Numbered from the stretch's first letter, positions 1 to 8,676 are shown. The stretch: DNA of 64,000 nt from Pseudofrankia coriaricola (GCF_001854805.1 NZ_MBLO01000234.1:108231-172230); one strand, 5' to 3'. Notes: generated by a model from the sequence alone, not told the origin. Translations and numbers: made by a program.

Positions 1-87
1 CCGTCTCCCTTCATGGTCAGTCATGCCTGGCACGGCCCAGGTGGTGCCGCCCCTCGCCTTCGGCGCCACACGGGAACCGCCGCGGCG

Positions 88-1179
88 CTAGGCCGGGGCC
101 TGGGCGGCGGCGTCGGCGCGCAGCAGGTGAGGATGGCGGGCGGTGACCATGACGCGCAGGCCCTCGCGCCACGGGACGCCCGCCCGGCCGACCCGCTCGT
201 GCAGCGTCGTCAGGTCCATGACGACGCTGCCCAGGGTCGCCTTCGTGTACTCGAACGTCGCCGGGATGCCGGTGAGCGCCGTGAGCTCGGCGCACCACTC
301 CTGGACGCTGGGCGTCTCGGGCCCGGCCCAGTTGAGGACCGTCGCCGGCACCTCCGCCACCGCCAGCAGGCCGGGGATCATGGCCGCGATGTCGTCGTCG
401 TGCAGCAGCTGGTAGCGGGTGGGTGTCGCGTCCGCCTCGCTCTCGCCGTAGACGGGCACCGCCATCCCGGCGGCCATCATCTGCAGGTGGTAGTCGGGCA
501 GGCCGCCGGCCGTCGGGCCGTAGGGAACGTTCAGCCGCGCTATCGTCGTCGGCAGGCCGAAGCGGCGGGCCGCGTACCGTGCCGCGCTCTCGGCGGCGAT
601 CTTGCAGACGCTGTAGGTGTGCAGGAACGGCCAGACGGCGTGGCTGTCGCCGAGCGCGTGGTCCTCCGCCAGCACGCCATCGTGGTCGGGCGCGTAGACC
701 GCGCCCGAGCTGCAGTACAGGAACGCCCGCGCGATCCCGGCGTAGCGCTCGGCGAGCGCCAGGGTCCCGCCGACGTTGCCGTCCAGGTCGACGTTCCAGC
801 GGTTGCTCTTGACGACCCCGAAATGCAGGACGAACTCGACCCGCTCGGGCAGCTGGGACAGCTCGCCGGTGACGAGGTCGGCGGGGGTGGCGCGCACCCC
901 GGCCGCGGTCAGCTCCTCGCGCAGCGCCGCGTCCTTGAACCGGGCCGCGCCGTAGACGGTGTTGTTCCTGGCGAGCGCGACCGCGAGCGGGCGGGCGACC
1001 TGGCCGGTCACGCCGGTCACGAGGATCGTCCGGTCGACAAGATCGACGGGGCCCAGCGGGCCCGCCGCACCCTTCGCCGCCTCGGGGTACTCGTCGGCGT
1101 CGCCGGCGCCCGCGGCCGTCGCGCCGGCGAGCTGGTCGTAGCTCGTGCCACCGGAGGGTGCCTCGGCGGTGTCGGACAT
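88..1179 (-). CDS. NAD-dependent epimerase/dehydratase (extended SDR)
   Basis: The 363-aa protein is an NAD(P)-dependent sugar epimerase/dehydratase-type extended SDR, probably cytosolic. After an acidic N-terminal extension of about 45 residues, the Rossmann strand and dinucleotide motif VTGVTGQVARPL is visible, followed by SSGAVYAP and the catalytic pair in YSVCKIAAE (Tyr-x3-Lys). The ATG at 1179 was chosen because it opens the acidic N-terminus; the reading frame continues upstream only through the antisense of the alcohol dehydrogenase. It is the last gene of a minus-strand run with the alcohol dehydrogenase (14 bp away), the EthD-like protein and the aldehyde dehydrogenase, so a role in the same catabolic route is likely. 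The substrate cannot be read from the sequence. Confidence 0.85.
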   Translation of the reverse strand: MSDTAEAPSGGTSYDQLAGATAAGAGDADEYPEAAKGAAGPLGPVDLVDRTILVTGVTGQVARPLAVALARNNTVYGAARFKDAALREELTAAGVRATPADLVTGELSQLPERVEFVLHFGVVKSNRWNVDLDGNVGGTLALAERYAGIARAFLYCSSGAVYAPDHDGVLAEDHALGDSHAVWPFLHTYSVCKIAAESAARYAARRFGLPTTIARLNVPYGPTAGGLPDYHLQMMAAGMAVPVYGESEADATPTRYQLLHDDDIAAMIPGLLAVAEVPATVLNWAGPETPSVQEWCAELTALTGIPATFEYTKATLGSVVMDLTTLHERVGRAGVPWREGLRVMVTARHPHLLRADAAAQAPA

Positions 1180-1193
1180 CGAGTGCGCCTCCG

Positions 1194-2312
1194 TCAGCTC
1201 ACGTCGTGGACGATGACGCCGCGGATGTTGCGGCCCGCGAGCATGTCCGTGTACCCGGCGTTGATCTCCTCCAGCGGGTAGCGGTTGGTGATCAGCTCGT
1301 CGAGCTTGAGCTGGCCGGAGCGGTAGAGCCGGAACAGCGTCGGCAGGTCCGAGCGGGCGTTGCACGCGCCGAACAGGGTGCCGCGCAGCTCCTTCTGGAA
1401 GATCGCCAGGTCGAACAGGGACAGCTTGACGTCGTTGTCCTGGACCGGCGACACGCCGGTGACGACGACCCGCCCGCCCTTGGAGACCAGCGCCATCGTC
1501 GGCGCGATGTGTTGGTCGCCCTTGACGACGCCGACGGTGATGATCGCGGCGTCGGCCATCGCCCCGTGGGTCAGGTCGCGGACGAGCGCGGTCGCCTCGT
1601 CCAGGTCGGCCGCCGCGTGGGTGGCGCCGAAGATCTTGGCGGCGTCCCGCTTGGACTCGACCGGGTCGACGGCGATGATCCGCTCGGCGCCGGCGATCCG
1701 CGCGCCCTGGACCGCGTTCATCCCGACGCCGCCGGCGCCGACGACGACAACCGTCTCGCCGGGGACGACCCTCGCGGTGTGGACCGCCGAGCCATAGCCG
1801 GTCGGCACGCCGCAGGAGACGAGCGCGGCCACATCCATCGGGATGTCGTCGTCGATCTTGACGATGCTGCGTTCGTGCAGCACCGTGTACTCGCTGAACG
1901 TGCCGAGGAAGCAGATTGCCGAGAGGTCCTGGCCGCGGGCGTGGAAGCGGGCGGTGCCGTCCACGCCGTAGCCCATCATCAGGTTCGCGCCAAGGTCGCA
2001 CAGGTTCGAGCGGCCGCTCGCGCACCAGCGGCACTGCCCGCACGACGGCATGAACGTACAGATCACGTGGTCGCCCGGGGCGACGCTCGTGACCTCGGGT
2101 CCGACGGACTCGACGACGCCGGCGCCCTCGTGACCGCCGACGATCGGCGTGCCGGCGCCCATGTCGCCGGTGCGTAGGTGGTCGTCGGAGTGGCACATGC
2201 CGGAGACGTGCCAGCGGACCAGCACCTCGCCGGCCTTCGGCGGGTCGAGCTCGATCTCCTCGACGGTCCAGGGCTGGTTCAGCCCCCACATCACCGCTGC
2301 CTTGGTGCGCAT
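1194..2312 (-). CDS. NDMA-type Zn-dependent alcohol dehydrogenase
   Basis: The 372-aa protein is a medium-chain zinc alcohol dehydrogenase of the actinobacterial NDMA-dependent type, oxidising an alcohol to an aldehyde. Catalytic-zinc ligands lie in SGMCHSDDH (about residue 39) and GGHEGAG (about 61). The structural-zinc cysteines lie in CGQCRWCASGRSNLC (about 91-105), and the Rossmann motif is VVGAGGVGMNAVQ (about 192). The length is typical of the family. It lies directly downstream of an aldehyde dehydrogenase and an EthD-like gene, a natural alcohol to aldehyde to acid pairing. The NDMA type is judged from overall similarity; the true acceptor and substrate are not evident. Confidence 0.9.
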   Translation of the reverse strand: MRTKAAVMWGLNQPWTVEEIELDPPKAGEVLVRWHVSGMCHSDDHLRTGDMGAGTPIVGGHEGAGVVESVGPEVTSVAPGDHVICTFMPSCGQCRWCASGRSNLCDLGANLMMGYGVDGTARFHARGQDLSAICFLGTFSEYTVLHERSIVKIDDDIPMDVAALVSCGVPTGYGSAVHTARVVPGETVVVVGAGGVGMNAVQGARIAGAERIIAVDPVESKRDAAKIFGATHAAADLDEATALVRDLTHGAMADAAIITVGVVKGDQHIAPTMALVSKGGRVVVTGVSPVQDNDVKLSLFDLAIFQKELRGTLFGACNARSDLPTLFRLYRSGQLKLDELITNRYPLEEINAGYTDMLAGRNIRGVIVHDVS

Positions 2313-2341
2313 GACCCGTCAGGCCTCCTTAGAGTCCGGGG

Positions 2342-2388
2342 GGCCTCCGGAGACGCGATGGAAGATCATCATCGCACCTCCTCTGGCC
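2342..2388 (+). repeat. Palindromic element copy A
   Basis: This 47-bp GGCC-bounded element is the most diverged copy of the family. The centre reads GATGGAAGATCATCATCGC and the outer arms CTCCGGAG and CCTCCT remain. It overlaps the 3' end of the EthD-like gene and supplies its last codons and TGA stop. Confidence 0.75.
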
Positions 2389-3103
2389 ATTTCTGCACGT
2401 ACTCGCCGAGTACATATGTGTTCGGACGGTAGCGGGCCGCTGTCGCGTCCGGCAGTGTCACGAGATCGACGGCGTGCAGCGGCGGCGCGCCCGGGCTCAG
2501 CGTGTCGAGTACCCGGTAGCGGACGGCGCCGGGGATGGCGTCCGGGCCGTCCGGCTCGTCGGCCGCCTCCTCGCCCGTGTCGTCGGTGAGGAAGAGCCGG
2601 GCGAGCACGACGCCGGGCGAGCGTCCGCGCGCCCCCACCACGCCAGCGGCGGCATCGGCCACCCCGGCCGCCTCGCCCGGGGGGTGCGCGGCCGTGTCCG
2701 CCTCCGCGGGGACCAGGACCTCGCGGCTGACGCGGTACATGTGGAAGCCCTCGAGGAAGCTCGCCGCGTCGTCGATCACGGCCTTCCAGTTCTCCGTCGA
2801 GTCCCAGCCCTTGGCCGGGTCGACGAACGCGTCGACCGACTCGGTGTGGATCTCGGTGACCGCGTCCAGCGGCAGCGGCAGCGGCCCGTGGCCGCCCTCG
2901 ACGAGGCGCACGACGTAGCGGCCGGTCGCCGTCGAGTGCGCCACGCTCATCGGGGCGTGCACGCCGAGGTAGTGGTCGCGGAACTGGTCCTCGGACACGC
3001 CGTCCTTGCGGGTGAACAGGAACAGCAGGATCTCGCCGGCGGGCGCCTCGTCCGGGCCGGCCCCACCGGCGCCGGCTAACGCGCCGGTCCCCTCCCCGCT
3101 CAC
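2369..3103 (-). CDS. EthD-domain protein
   Basis: The 244-aa protein has an N-terminal EthD-type ferredoxin-like half: a strand EILLFLFTRKDG, then FRDHYLGVHAPMS, a pattern typical of EthD/dimeric alpha-beta barrel proteins. The C-terminal half (from about residue 165) is weaker and may be a second, degenerate copy. EthD proteins accompany P450 or dehydrogenase systems, but their chemistry is poorly known. The GTG start overlaps the aldehyde dehydrogenase stop (GTGA), which suggests translational coupling. The last residues PEEVR and the stop lie inside palindromic copy A, so the C-terminus was probably rewritten by that element. Confidence 0.75.
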   Translation of the reverse strand: MSGEGTGALAGAGGAGPDEAPAGEILLFLFTRKDGVSEDQFRDHYLGVHAPMSVAHSTATGRYVVRLVEGGHGPLPLPLDAVTEIHTESVDAFVDPAKGWDSTENWKAVIDDAASFLEGFHMYRVSREVLVPAEADTAAHPPGEAAGVADAAAGVVGARGRSPGVVLARLFLTDDTGEEAADEPDGPDAIPGAVRYRVLDTLSPGAPPLHAVDLVTLPDATAARYRPNTYVLGEYVQKWPEEVR

Positions 3104-4629
3104 GCGCCCGCTCCGTCCGTGCTCGCTCCGTTCGTACTGGCCGCGCCCGCCGCGCCCGCGCCCGTCTCGGGGGCCGGGGCCGGCGGGGTCCAGCCGGCCG
3201 GGAGGTTCACCGACTGGTACTCCAGGTAGGCGGCCAGTCCCTCCGGCCCGAGCTCGCGGCCGACCCCGGACTCCTTGAAGCCGCCGAACGGCGCGGCGTT
3301 CTCCAGCATGAACGTGTTGACGTTGAACGTCCCGGTGCGGATCCGGGCCGAGATCTCCAGGCCCCGGTCGACGTCCGCCGTCCACACCGAGCCGGACAGG
3401 CCATAGCGGGAGTCGTTGGCGATCGCCACCGCCTCCTCGACCCCCGAGTAGGGGATGACCGACAGGACCGGACCGAAGATCTCCTCCTGGGCGATCTTCA
3501 TGCTGTTGTCGACCTCGGTGAACACGGTCGGCTCGACGTAGAAGCCCCGGTCCAGCTCGGCCGGCCGGCCGCCGCCGAGCGCGACCTTGGCACCGGCCTC
3601 CCGGCCAGCCGCGATGTAGCCCTCGACCCGTTCGCGCTGCCGCGCGGCCACCAGTGGGCCGATGTCGGTCGCGGGGTCGAGCGGGTCGCCGACCTTCATT
3701 GCCCCCACTTTGGCGACGAGCGCCTCGACGATCTCGTCGTAGCGCTCCCGCGGCGCGAGCAGCCGGGTCTGCCCGACGCAGGCCTGCCCGTTGTTCATCA
3801 GCGCGGCCGGCAGCAGCGCCGGCAGGGCCGCCTCGACGTCCACGTCCGGCAGCAGCAGGGCGGCGGACTTGCCGCCGAGCTCGAGCGTGCAGCGGGCGAG
3901 CCGCTCGCCGCAGATCGAGGCGATCCGCCGTCCGGCGGCCGTCGAGCCGGTGAAGCTGACCTTGTCGACGCCGGGATGGCGGACGAGATGCTCGGCGACC
4001 TCGCGGTGCGCCGGCACGATGCTGACGACGCCCGGCGGCAGGCCGGCCTCCTCGACGGCCTCCGCGAGCAGCCAGGCCGACAGCGGCGTCTCCGGCGCCG
4101 GCTTGATCACGATCGTCGAGCCGGAGGCGAGCGCCGGGCCCAGCTTCAGCGCGGTGACGTAGAGCGGCACGTTCCACGGCACGATCGCCCCGACGACGCC
4201 GATCGGCAGCCGGCGGACCAGGGCGGGGCCGAGCATCCCCGCCCGCACGTCGGTGAACGCGAACGTCCGCGCCAGGTTCGCGAAGTAGTCCAGCGCGAAC
4301 GTCGTCGAGTAGACCTGCCCGAACAGCGCCCAGCTCACCGGGCTGCCCATCTCGGTGCTGATCGTGCGGGCGACCTCCTCCGCCTTCCCGTTCAGCGCCG
4401 CCGCGATCCGCCCGATGGCGTCGGCCCGCTCGGCGGGCGACATGCGCGGCCAGGGGCCGTTGTCGAAGGCGTCCCTGGCCGCGGCGACCGAGGCGTCCAG
4501 GTCGGCGGTGGTGCCCTCCGGCACCCGTCCGACCGTCTCCTCGGTGTGTGGCGAGACCACGTCGATGGTGCCGGTCCCGGCGGGCGCGGCCCACGCGCCC
4601 CCGATGAACAGCCGGTCGTGGACCTGCAT
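3100..4629 (-). CDS. Aldehyde dehydrogenase (NAD(P)+)
   Basis: The 509-aa protein belongs to the aldehyde dehydrogenase superfamily and oxidises an aldehyde to a carboxylic acid. Visible hallmarks are GAIVPWNVPLY, SFTGSTAAGRRI (cofactor site), the general base in LELGGKSA, the catalytic cysteine in NNGQACVGQTR (about residue 286) and the EEIFGPVLSV motif. A Gly/Ala-rich tail follows after about residue 475. A ribosome site GGAGG lies about 6 nt before the ATG. It is the first gene of the 4629-88 operon. A one-mismatch KstR-type palindrome sits about 130 bp upstream, so steroid or lipid control is possible but unproven. Confidence 0.92.
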   Translation of the reverse strand: MQVHDRLFIGGAWAAPAGTGTIDVVSPHTEETVGRVPEGTTADLDASVAAARDAFDNGPWPRMSPAERADAIGRIAAALNGKAEEVARTISTEMGSPVSWALFGQVYSTTFALDYFANLARTFAFTDVRAGMLGPALVRRLPIGVVGAIVPWNVPLYVTALKLGPALASGSTIVIKPAPETPLSAWLLAEAVEEAGLPPGVVSIVPAHREVAEHLVRHPGVDKVSFTGSTAAGRRIASICGERLARCTLELGGKSAALLLPDVDVEAALPALLPAALMNNGQACVGQTRLLAPRERYDEIVEALVAKVGAMKVGDPLDPATDIGPLVAARQRERVEGYIAAGREAGAKVALGGGRPAELDRGFYVEPTVFTEVDNSMKIAQEEIFGPVLSVIPYSGVEEAVAIANDSRYGLSGSVWTADVDRGLEISARIRTGTFNVNTFMLENAAPFGGFKESGVGRELGPEGLAAYLEYQSVNLPAGWTPPAPAPETGAGAAGAASTNGASTDGAGA

Positions 4630-4758
4630 CGTCGCCTCCGTCCGCCGGTCGCCCGGCGCCGCTGGGGTCGGTGTCGTCCGGGACCTGGCGTCGTCGCGGT
4701 CACGCGCGTGCCACGGCTGGACGAGTGGCCTGGCTCACTGGATCGGACGCCCGAAAAC

Positions 4759-4772
4759 TAGTACGAGTTCTA
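4759..4772. promoter_or_regulatory. KstR-type operator (one mismatch)
   Basis: TAGTACGAGTTCTA matches the mycobacterial KstR consensus TnnAACnnGTTnnA except TAC for AAC, and is itself a near-palindrome. It lies between the divergent aldehyde dehydrogenase operon and the LLM oxidoreductase gene. A KstR orthologue is encoded at 62928-63575. Confidence 0.45.
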
Positions 4773-4795
4773 GAAATCCGCAATGCTTCCTGACA

Positions 4796-4842
4796 GCCAA
4801 AGGAGGCGCGAAAATGCTCTTCCTTCGCGCCTCCGGCGGCCC
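4796..4842 (-). repeat. Palindromic element copy B
   Basis: An inverse-orientation copy of the 47-bp element with perfect arms GAGGCGCGAA / TTCGCGCCTC. It is intergenic, upstream of the LLM gene at 4915. Together with copy C it brackets that gene in opposite orientation. Confidence 0.8.
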
Positions 4843-4856
4843 GGTTACCAGAAGCA

Positions 4857-4871
4857 CTGACGGCCCGTCAG
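4857..4871. promoter_or_regulatory. CTGACGG-n-CCGTCAG operator-like palindrome
   Basis: CTGACGGCCCGTCAG is a 7+1+7 palindrome, 43 bp before the LLM start. The same motif occurs at 20548-20566 between divergent genes and, with one change, at 8307-8321. The pattern is typical of TetR-type operators; the regulator is not identified. Confidence 0.5.
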
Positions 4872-4914
4872 CCAGGGGGGGCCAGGCCGGCTGGACGCGA
4901 CGACAGGAGGACAC

Positions 4915-5931
4915 ATGACCGCGGACCTGAAGCTGGGCCTCAACCTCGGCTACTGGCCGGCGAGCCCGCCACCCGGCCAGCTGGAGCTGGTCAAGGAGGC
5001 CGACGCCTGCGGCTACGACTCCCTGTGGACCGCCGAGGCGTGGGGCTCCGACGCCATCACCCCGCTCGCCTGGTACGGCGCGCACACCAGCCGAATCAAG
5101 CTCGCTACCGGCCTGATCCAGCTTTCGGCCCGCACCCCGGCCTGTACGGCGATGACCGTGGCCACCCTCGACCACCTCTCCGGCGGCCGGGTGATCCTGG
5201 GCCTCGGCGTCTCCGGGCCGCAGGTCGTGGAGGGCTGGTACGGCCAGCCGTTCCCGCGGCCGCTCGCCCGCACCCGCGAGTACGTCGGGATCATCCGTAA
5301 GGCGCTGGCCCGCGAGGAACCGGTGACGAACGACGGCGCGCACTACCCGCTGCCGTACCCGGGCGGCACGGGCCTCGGCAAGCCACTGAAGATGATCGTC
5401 CATCCGCTGCGCGGCCGCGTCCCGATCTACCTCGGCGCCGAGGGCCCGCGCAACGTCGCGCTCGCCGCCGAGATCGCCGACGGCTGGGTCCCGATCTTCT
5501 ACCACGCCGAGCGCGGCCCGAAGGCCTACGCCGACGCGCTCGAGGGCGCTCCCGCCGGATTCGAGATCGCCTGCCCGGTGACGGTGAACGTCACCGACGA
5601 CGTCGCGGCCGGGCTCGCGGTGGTCAAGTGGACGCTTGCGTTCTACATCGGCGGGATGGGCGCGAAGACGGCGAACTTCCACTTCAACCTCATCGGCCGG
5701 CTCGGCTACGCCGCCGAGGCCGCCGAGGTCCAGCGCCTCTTCCTGGCCGGCGACCGGGCCGCCGCCGCGGCCGCCGTCCCCGACGACCTCGCCGACGGCA
5801 TCGCCCTCGTCGGCCCGCCCGCCCGCATCCGCGAGCGCCTCCAGCTGTGGCGCGACTCCCCGGTGACGACCCTTCTCGTCGGCGGCGTCAAGGACCCGGC
5901 CCACCTGCGCACCCTCGCCGCCCTGCTCTGA
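4915..5931 (+). CDS. LLM-class (F420/FMN) oxidoreductase
   Basis: The 338-aa protein is a luciferase-like monooxygenase-family TIM barrel. Visible are LGLNLGYWP at the N-terminus, YDSLWTAEAWGSDAITPLAWYGAHTS split across strands 1-2, LSGGRVILGLGVSGPQVVEGWYG (about 86-107) and GPRNVALAAEIADGW (about 180). These are characteristic of actinobacterial F420-dependent members, but flavin versus F420 use cannot be settled from sequence. A ribosome site AGGAGG precedes the ATG by 6 nt. The gene is flanked by inverted copies B and C of the palindromic element and preceded by a CTGACGG palindrome. Confidence 0.85.
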   Translation: MTADLKLGLNLGYWPASPPPGQLELVKEADACGYDSLWTAEAWGSDAITPLAWYGAHTSRIKLATGLIQLSARTPACTAMTVATLDHLSGGRVILGLGVSGPQVVEGWYGQPFPRPLARTREYVGIIRKALAREEPVTNDGAHYPLPYPGGTGLGKPLKMIVHPLRGRVPIYLGAEGPRNVALAAEIADGWVPIFYHAERGPKAYADALEGAPAGFEIACPVTVNVTDDVAAGLAVVKWTLAFYIGGMGAKTANFHFNLIGRLGYAAEAAEVQRLFLAGDRAAAAAAVPDDLADGIALVGPPARIRERLQLWRDSPVTTLLVGGVKDPAHLRTLAALL

Positions 5932-5958
5932 GGGCCCGTTAATGCTTCCGGGGACGGC

Positions 5959-6005
5959 GGCCTCCGGAGATGCGAAGGAGGAGCATTTTCGCACCTCCTT
6001 TGGCC
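5959..6005 (+). repeat. Palindromic element copy C
   Basis: A 47-bp element, arms AGATGCGAA / TTCGCACCT around the GGAGGAGCATT centre, bounded by GGCC at both ends. It sits 27 bp past the LLM stop codon, between convergent genes. Confidence 0.8.
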
Positions 6006-6111
6006 CTCTAGCGGATAGGGCCGCGGCGGCGGCCACGCAGGGCGGTGGAAAACTGGCGTTGGCCGTCCGGTCGACGTCGGGCTGACTTGGTGCCGAAGGT
6101 GAGCCCGTCCT

Positions 6112-7047
6112 CTAGAGGAGCGGGCCGACCTCGGTACCGAACGCGGTGATCTGGTCGGTGAGCTCGGCCAGGGTCCGGCTGGGGAAGCGCACCTGCAGGT
6201 GGGTGACGCCGATCGCGGCGTACTCGCGCAGGTTCTCGGCGAGCTCGGCCGGCGTGCCGCTGGCGCAGGGGCGGTCGACGTCCCAGCCGGGCGTGCCGAC
6301 GTACAGCCACTCGGTGACGGCGCCGACGGCCGCCGCGGTCTCGATCCCGGCGGCGGCCCGCTCCTTGGCCAGCAGCTCCACCAGCGGGCGCATCTCGCCG
6401 CGCGCGGTGCCCTGCGGAAGCCAGCCGTCGTAGCGGGCGGCGCGGCGGACGGCGGCGGGCGCCGACCCGCCGACCCAGATCGGCGGGCGCGGGGACTGGA
6501 CGGGCCTGGGTGCCTGGCCCAGGCCGCCGCCGGCCGGGTCGGTGAGCGCGAACTCGTCGCGCAGCGCCGCGTCGACGTCCGTGAGGGACGCGTCCAGGAG
6601 CTGGCCGCGCCGGTGGAAGTCGACCCCCAGAGCGGCGAACTCCTCGGGGACGTGGCCGGCGCCGACGCCGACGATCACCCGGCCGCCCGAGAGGGCGTCC
6701 AGAGTGGCGAACGCCTTCGCCGTGACCAGCGGGTGCCGATAGGTGACGTTGAAGACGTGGGACAGCAGGCGGGTGCGCGTCGTATGGGCCGCGAGCCAGC
6801 CGAGCGTGGCGATGGTGTCGTACCAGACGGTGCTCATCGCGGCGGCGAGCCGGCGGGGGATCGCGACGTGATCGCACACGCCGATGTAGTCGAAGCCGGC
6901 CGCGTCGGCGGCGGCGGCGACGACGGCCAGCTCCGCGGGGCCCGCCGTGCGCTCCCACGGCTCGGCGAACAGCGCGCTCTGCGCCTGGACGGGCAGCTGC
7001 ATGCCGTAGGCGAGCCCGCCCACGGCCCGGGGGTCTGTCGAGGTCAC
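6112..7047 (-). CDS. LLM-class oxidoreductase
   Basis: A 311-aa luciferase-like family protein. GLAYGMQLPVQAQS forms the first strand, followed by FDYIGVCDHVAIP, LSGGRVIVGVGAGHVPEEF (about 105-123) and RPPIWVGGSAPAAVRRAARY (about 175-195), all typical of F420-dependent LLM enzymes. The GTG at 7047 was chosen because it just precedes strand 1; no strong ribosome site is visible and the frame is open further upstream. It is convergent with the previous LLM gene and divergent from the unknown gene at 7179. The substrate is unknown. Confidence 0.8.
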   Translation of the reverse strand: MTSTDPRAVGGLAYGMQLPVQAQSALFAEPWERTAGPAELAVVAAAADAAGFDYIGVCDHVAIPRRLAAAMSTVWYDTIATLGWLAAHTTRTRLLSHVFNVTYRHPLVTAKAFATLDALSGGRVIVGVGAGHVPEEFAALGVDFHRRGQLLDASLTDVDAALRDEFALTDPAGGGLGQAPRPVQSPRPPIWVGGSAPAAVRRAARYDGWLPQGTARGEMRPLVELLAKERAAAGIETAAAVGAVTEWLYVGTPGWDVDRPCASGTPAELAENLREYAAIGVTHLQVRFPSRTLAELTDQITAFGTEVGPLL

Positions 7048-7178
7048 GGACCCGGAGTGTAGAAGATTTTCTGACGGGTCGACAGATTCTCGGTGCGACG
7101 CTGGCCTACGCTGGCCCACGCCCACGACTCGGACGAGCGACAGGACCGTCCGGACCAGCCACGAGAGAGGCAGGCGCG

Positions 7179-8141
7179 ATGACGACCACCAGCGAGCCCG
7201 GCGGGACGGCCACTCCCGACGCCGGGACCGGCCAGCCGGCGACCGTGACGAGGGACCCGGCCGAGCCCGTCGCGTGGGCCGACCCGGACCCGGCCTACAC
7301 GGGGCTCGCCGCGGTCGGGCCGTACACGGTCGAGATCGGCTCGGCGCTGATCACGATGGTCGAGCCGGGGCTGGGCCACGAGCACGCCTACAACCGCTGG
7401 TACGAGGACGACCACTTCTACGCCGGCGCGATGGCGATGCCGTGGATGTTCGCCGGCCGCCGCTGGGTCGCCACCCGCGACCTGCAGCTGCTGCGCCGCC
7501 CGCACGACTCCGCGATCGCCCAGCCGGTCGCCACCGGCTGCTACCTCGCGGTCTACTGGATCACGAGGGGCCGCCAGGAGGAGCACATGCGCTGGACGGT
7601 GGCCACCAACCAGCGTCTCCTGCCGGACGGGCGGGTCTACCTGGACCGCGACCACATCTTCACCGCGTTCCAGCGCTACCTGGGGGCGTCCTACCGGGAC
7701 GCCCCGGCGCCGGGTGGCCCGTCGAGCCCGCGTGACGTCCACGCGCTCGACTACCCGTACCGGGGCTTGGTGGTGGAGGTCATCGACGCGCCGGCCGAGG
7801 CCGCCGAACCGGGCGGCGCCGGGGTCGCGGGGGTCCTCGAGTGGCTGCGGGCCGAGCGGGCGCCGCGGGTGCTGGGCGTGCCCGGCGTCGCGATGGGCCT
7901 GTACTTCACCCCGCTGCCGCTGCCGGAGAACCGGATGTCCTACGTCAAGCAGGTCGAGGGGCTCGGCCGGCGGGTGACCGTGCTGTGGTTCCTGGAGACC
8001 GACCCGGGCTCGGTGTGGGACGAGGCATTCGGGGGAGCCGCCGAGGAGGCCGAGGCCGGTGGCGCCGGTCGTCTTGAGCTCGTCGCGCCCTTCATCCCGA
8101 CCCTGCCCGGCACCGACACCTACGTCGACCAGCTGCGCTGA
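7179..8141 (+). CDS. Conserved protein of unknown function (EthD-like fold possible)
   Basis: I do not recognise this 320-aa protein with confidence. After about 45 disordered residues it has HEHAYNRWYEDDHFYAGAM and, near the middle, HALDYPYRGLVVEVIDAP, which recall the ferredoxin-like strands of EthD/dimeric alpha-beta barrel proteins. The spacing suggests two such halves. It ends with LELVAPFIPTLPGTDTYVDQ. No signal peptide or membrane segment is visible. GAGAGG precedes the ATG by about 9 nt. It lies between an LLM oxidoreductase and a P450, so it may assist a monooxygenase pathway, which is inference only. Confidence 0.6.
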   Translation: MTTTSEPGGTATPDAGTGQPATVTRDPAEPVAWADPDPAYTGLAAVGPYTVEIGSALITMVEPGLGHEHAYNRWYEDDHFYAGAMAMPWMFAGRRWVATRDLQLLRRPHDSAIAQPVATGCYLAVYWITRGRQEEHMRWTVATNQRLLPDGRVYLDRDHIFTAFQRYLGASYRDAPAPGGPSSPRDVHALDYPYRGLVVEVIDAPAEAAEPGGAGVAGVLEWLRAERAPRVLGVPGVAMGLYFTPLPLPENRMSYVKQVEGLGRRVTVLWFLETDPGSVWDEAFGGAAEEAEAGGAGRLELVAPFIPTLPGTDTYVDQLR

Positions 8142-8306
8142 TCCCGTTTTTCCACGGGTCCGCCAATCCCGCGGGTCCCGCTCAGCCCGCCGATCCCGCC
8201 CGCGGCCGGAAGCCCGTTCACCCATGCCGAGCGATCCGGGCCCGCCGGCCCGCCGGCCCGCGGGGCTGCGGGGCTGCCGGGTGCCCGGTCCGTCCCACCG
8301 CGAATC

Positions 8307-8321
8307 CTGATGGACCGTCAG
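8307..8321. promoter_or_regulatory. CTGACGG-type operator-like palindrome, variant
   Basis: CTGATGGACCGTCAG differs by one pair from the perfect palindromes at 4857 and 20548. It lies in the long leader of the P450 gene. Confidence 0.35.
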
Positions 8322-8603
8322 CCAATGGGCGGCCCCACCCGCCCGGCCGACTTGCCGTCGCCGGCTCCTGCCCAGGCGGTGCCGGGGAGGAACCGGCGAC
8401 GGGTGTCCTGACGCCGGTGCTCTCGGTGGCTGGGTGGTGGCCCGCGCCCCGGCGGTCGTCCCACGACGTGGCGTCGCCGGCTGGCCCGGCGGCTCGGGCC
8501 TCCCGCCCACCTGTGGTCAAGGGTGACGTACCGAGCGTCTCTGGTACCGGGCGAGGGGGGTGAGCGGCCTCGACGCCGGCCGCCCACCCTGCCGCCTGCC
8601 CGT

Positions 8604-8676
8604 CTTTACAGATTTTCCCTTCGCTGAAAGGCGCGTTGAGGGTTGGCAACTTTACAAATTTGTCCCAAACTGAAAG
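8604..8676 (+). repeat. Pair of 27-nt imperfect direct repeats
   Basis: The two units, 8604-8630 and 8650-8676, both begin CTTTACA and end CTGAAAG, with 19 of 27 positions identical and 46 nt from start to start. The second contains the palindrome ACAAATTTGT. Their base composition is markedly AT-richer than the surroundings, which suggests protein-binding sites for P450 control. Confidence 0.5.

Noticed and set aside
13..3079. Long open frames on the plus strand opposite the dehydrogenase operon (such as 13-1281 and 1158-2177).
   Set aside because: They are Arg/Gly/Ala-rich, lack ribosome sites and domains, and lie antisense to clear genes; typical shadow frames in GC-rich DNA.
7045..7090. 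AGAA-GATT-TTCT near the LLM gene start as a regulatory palindrome.
   Set aside because: Only four paired bases per arm and no second occurrence found.
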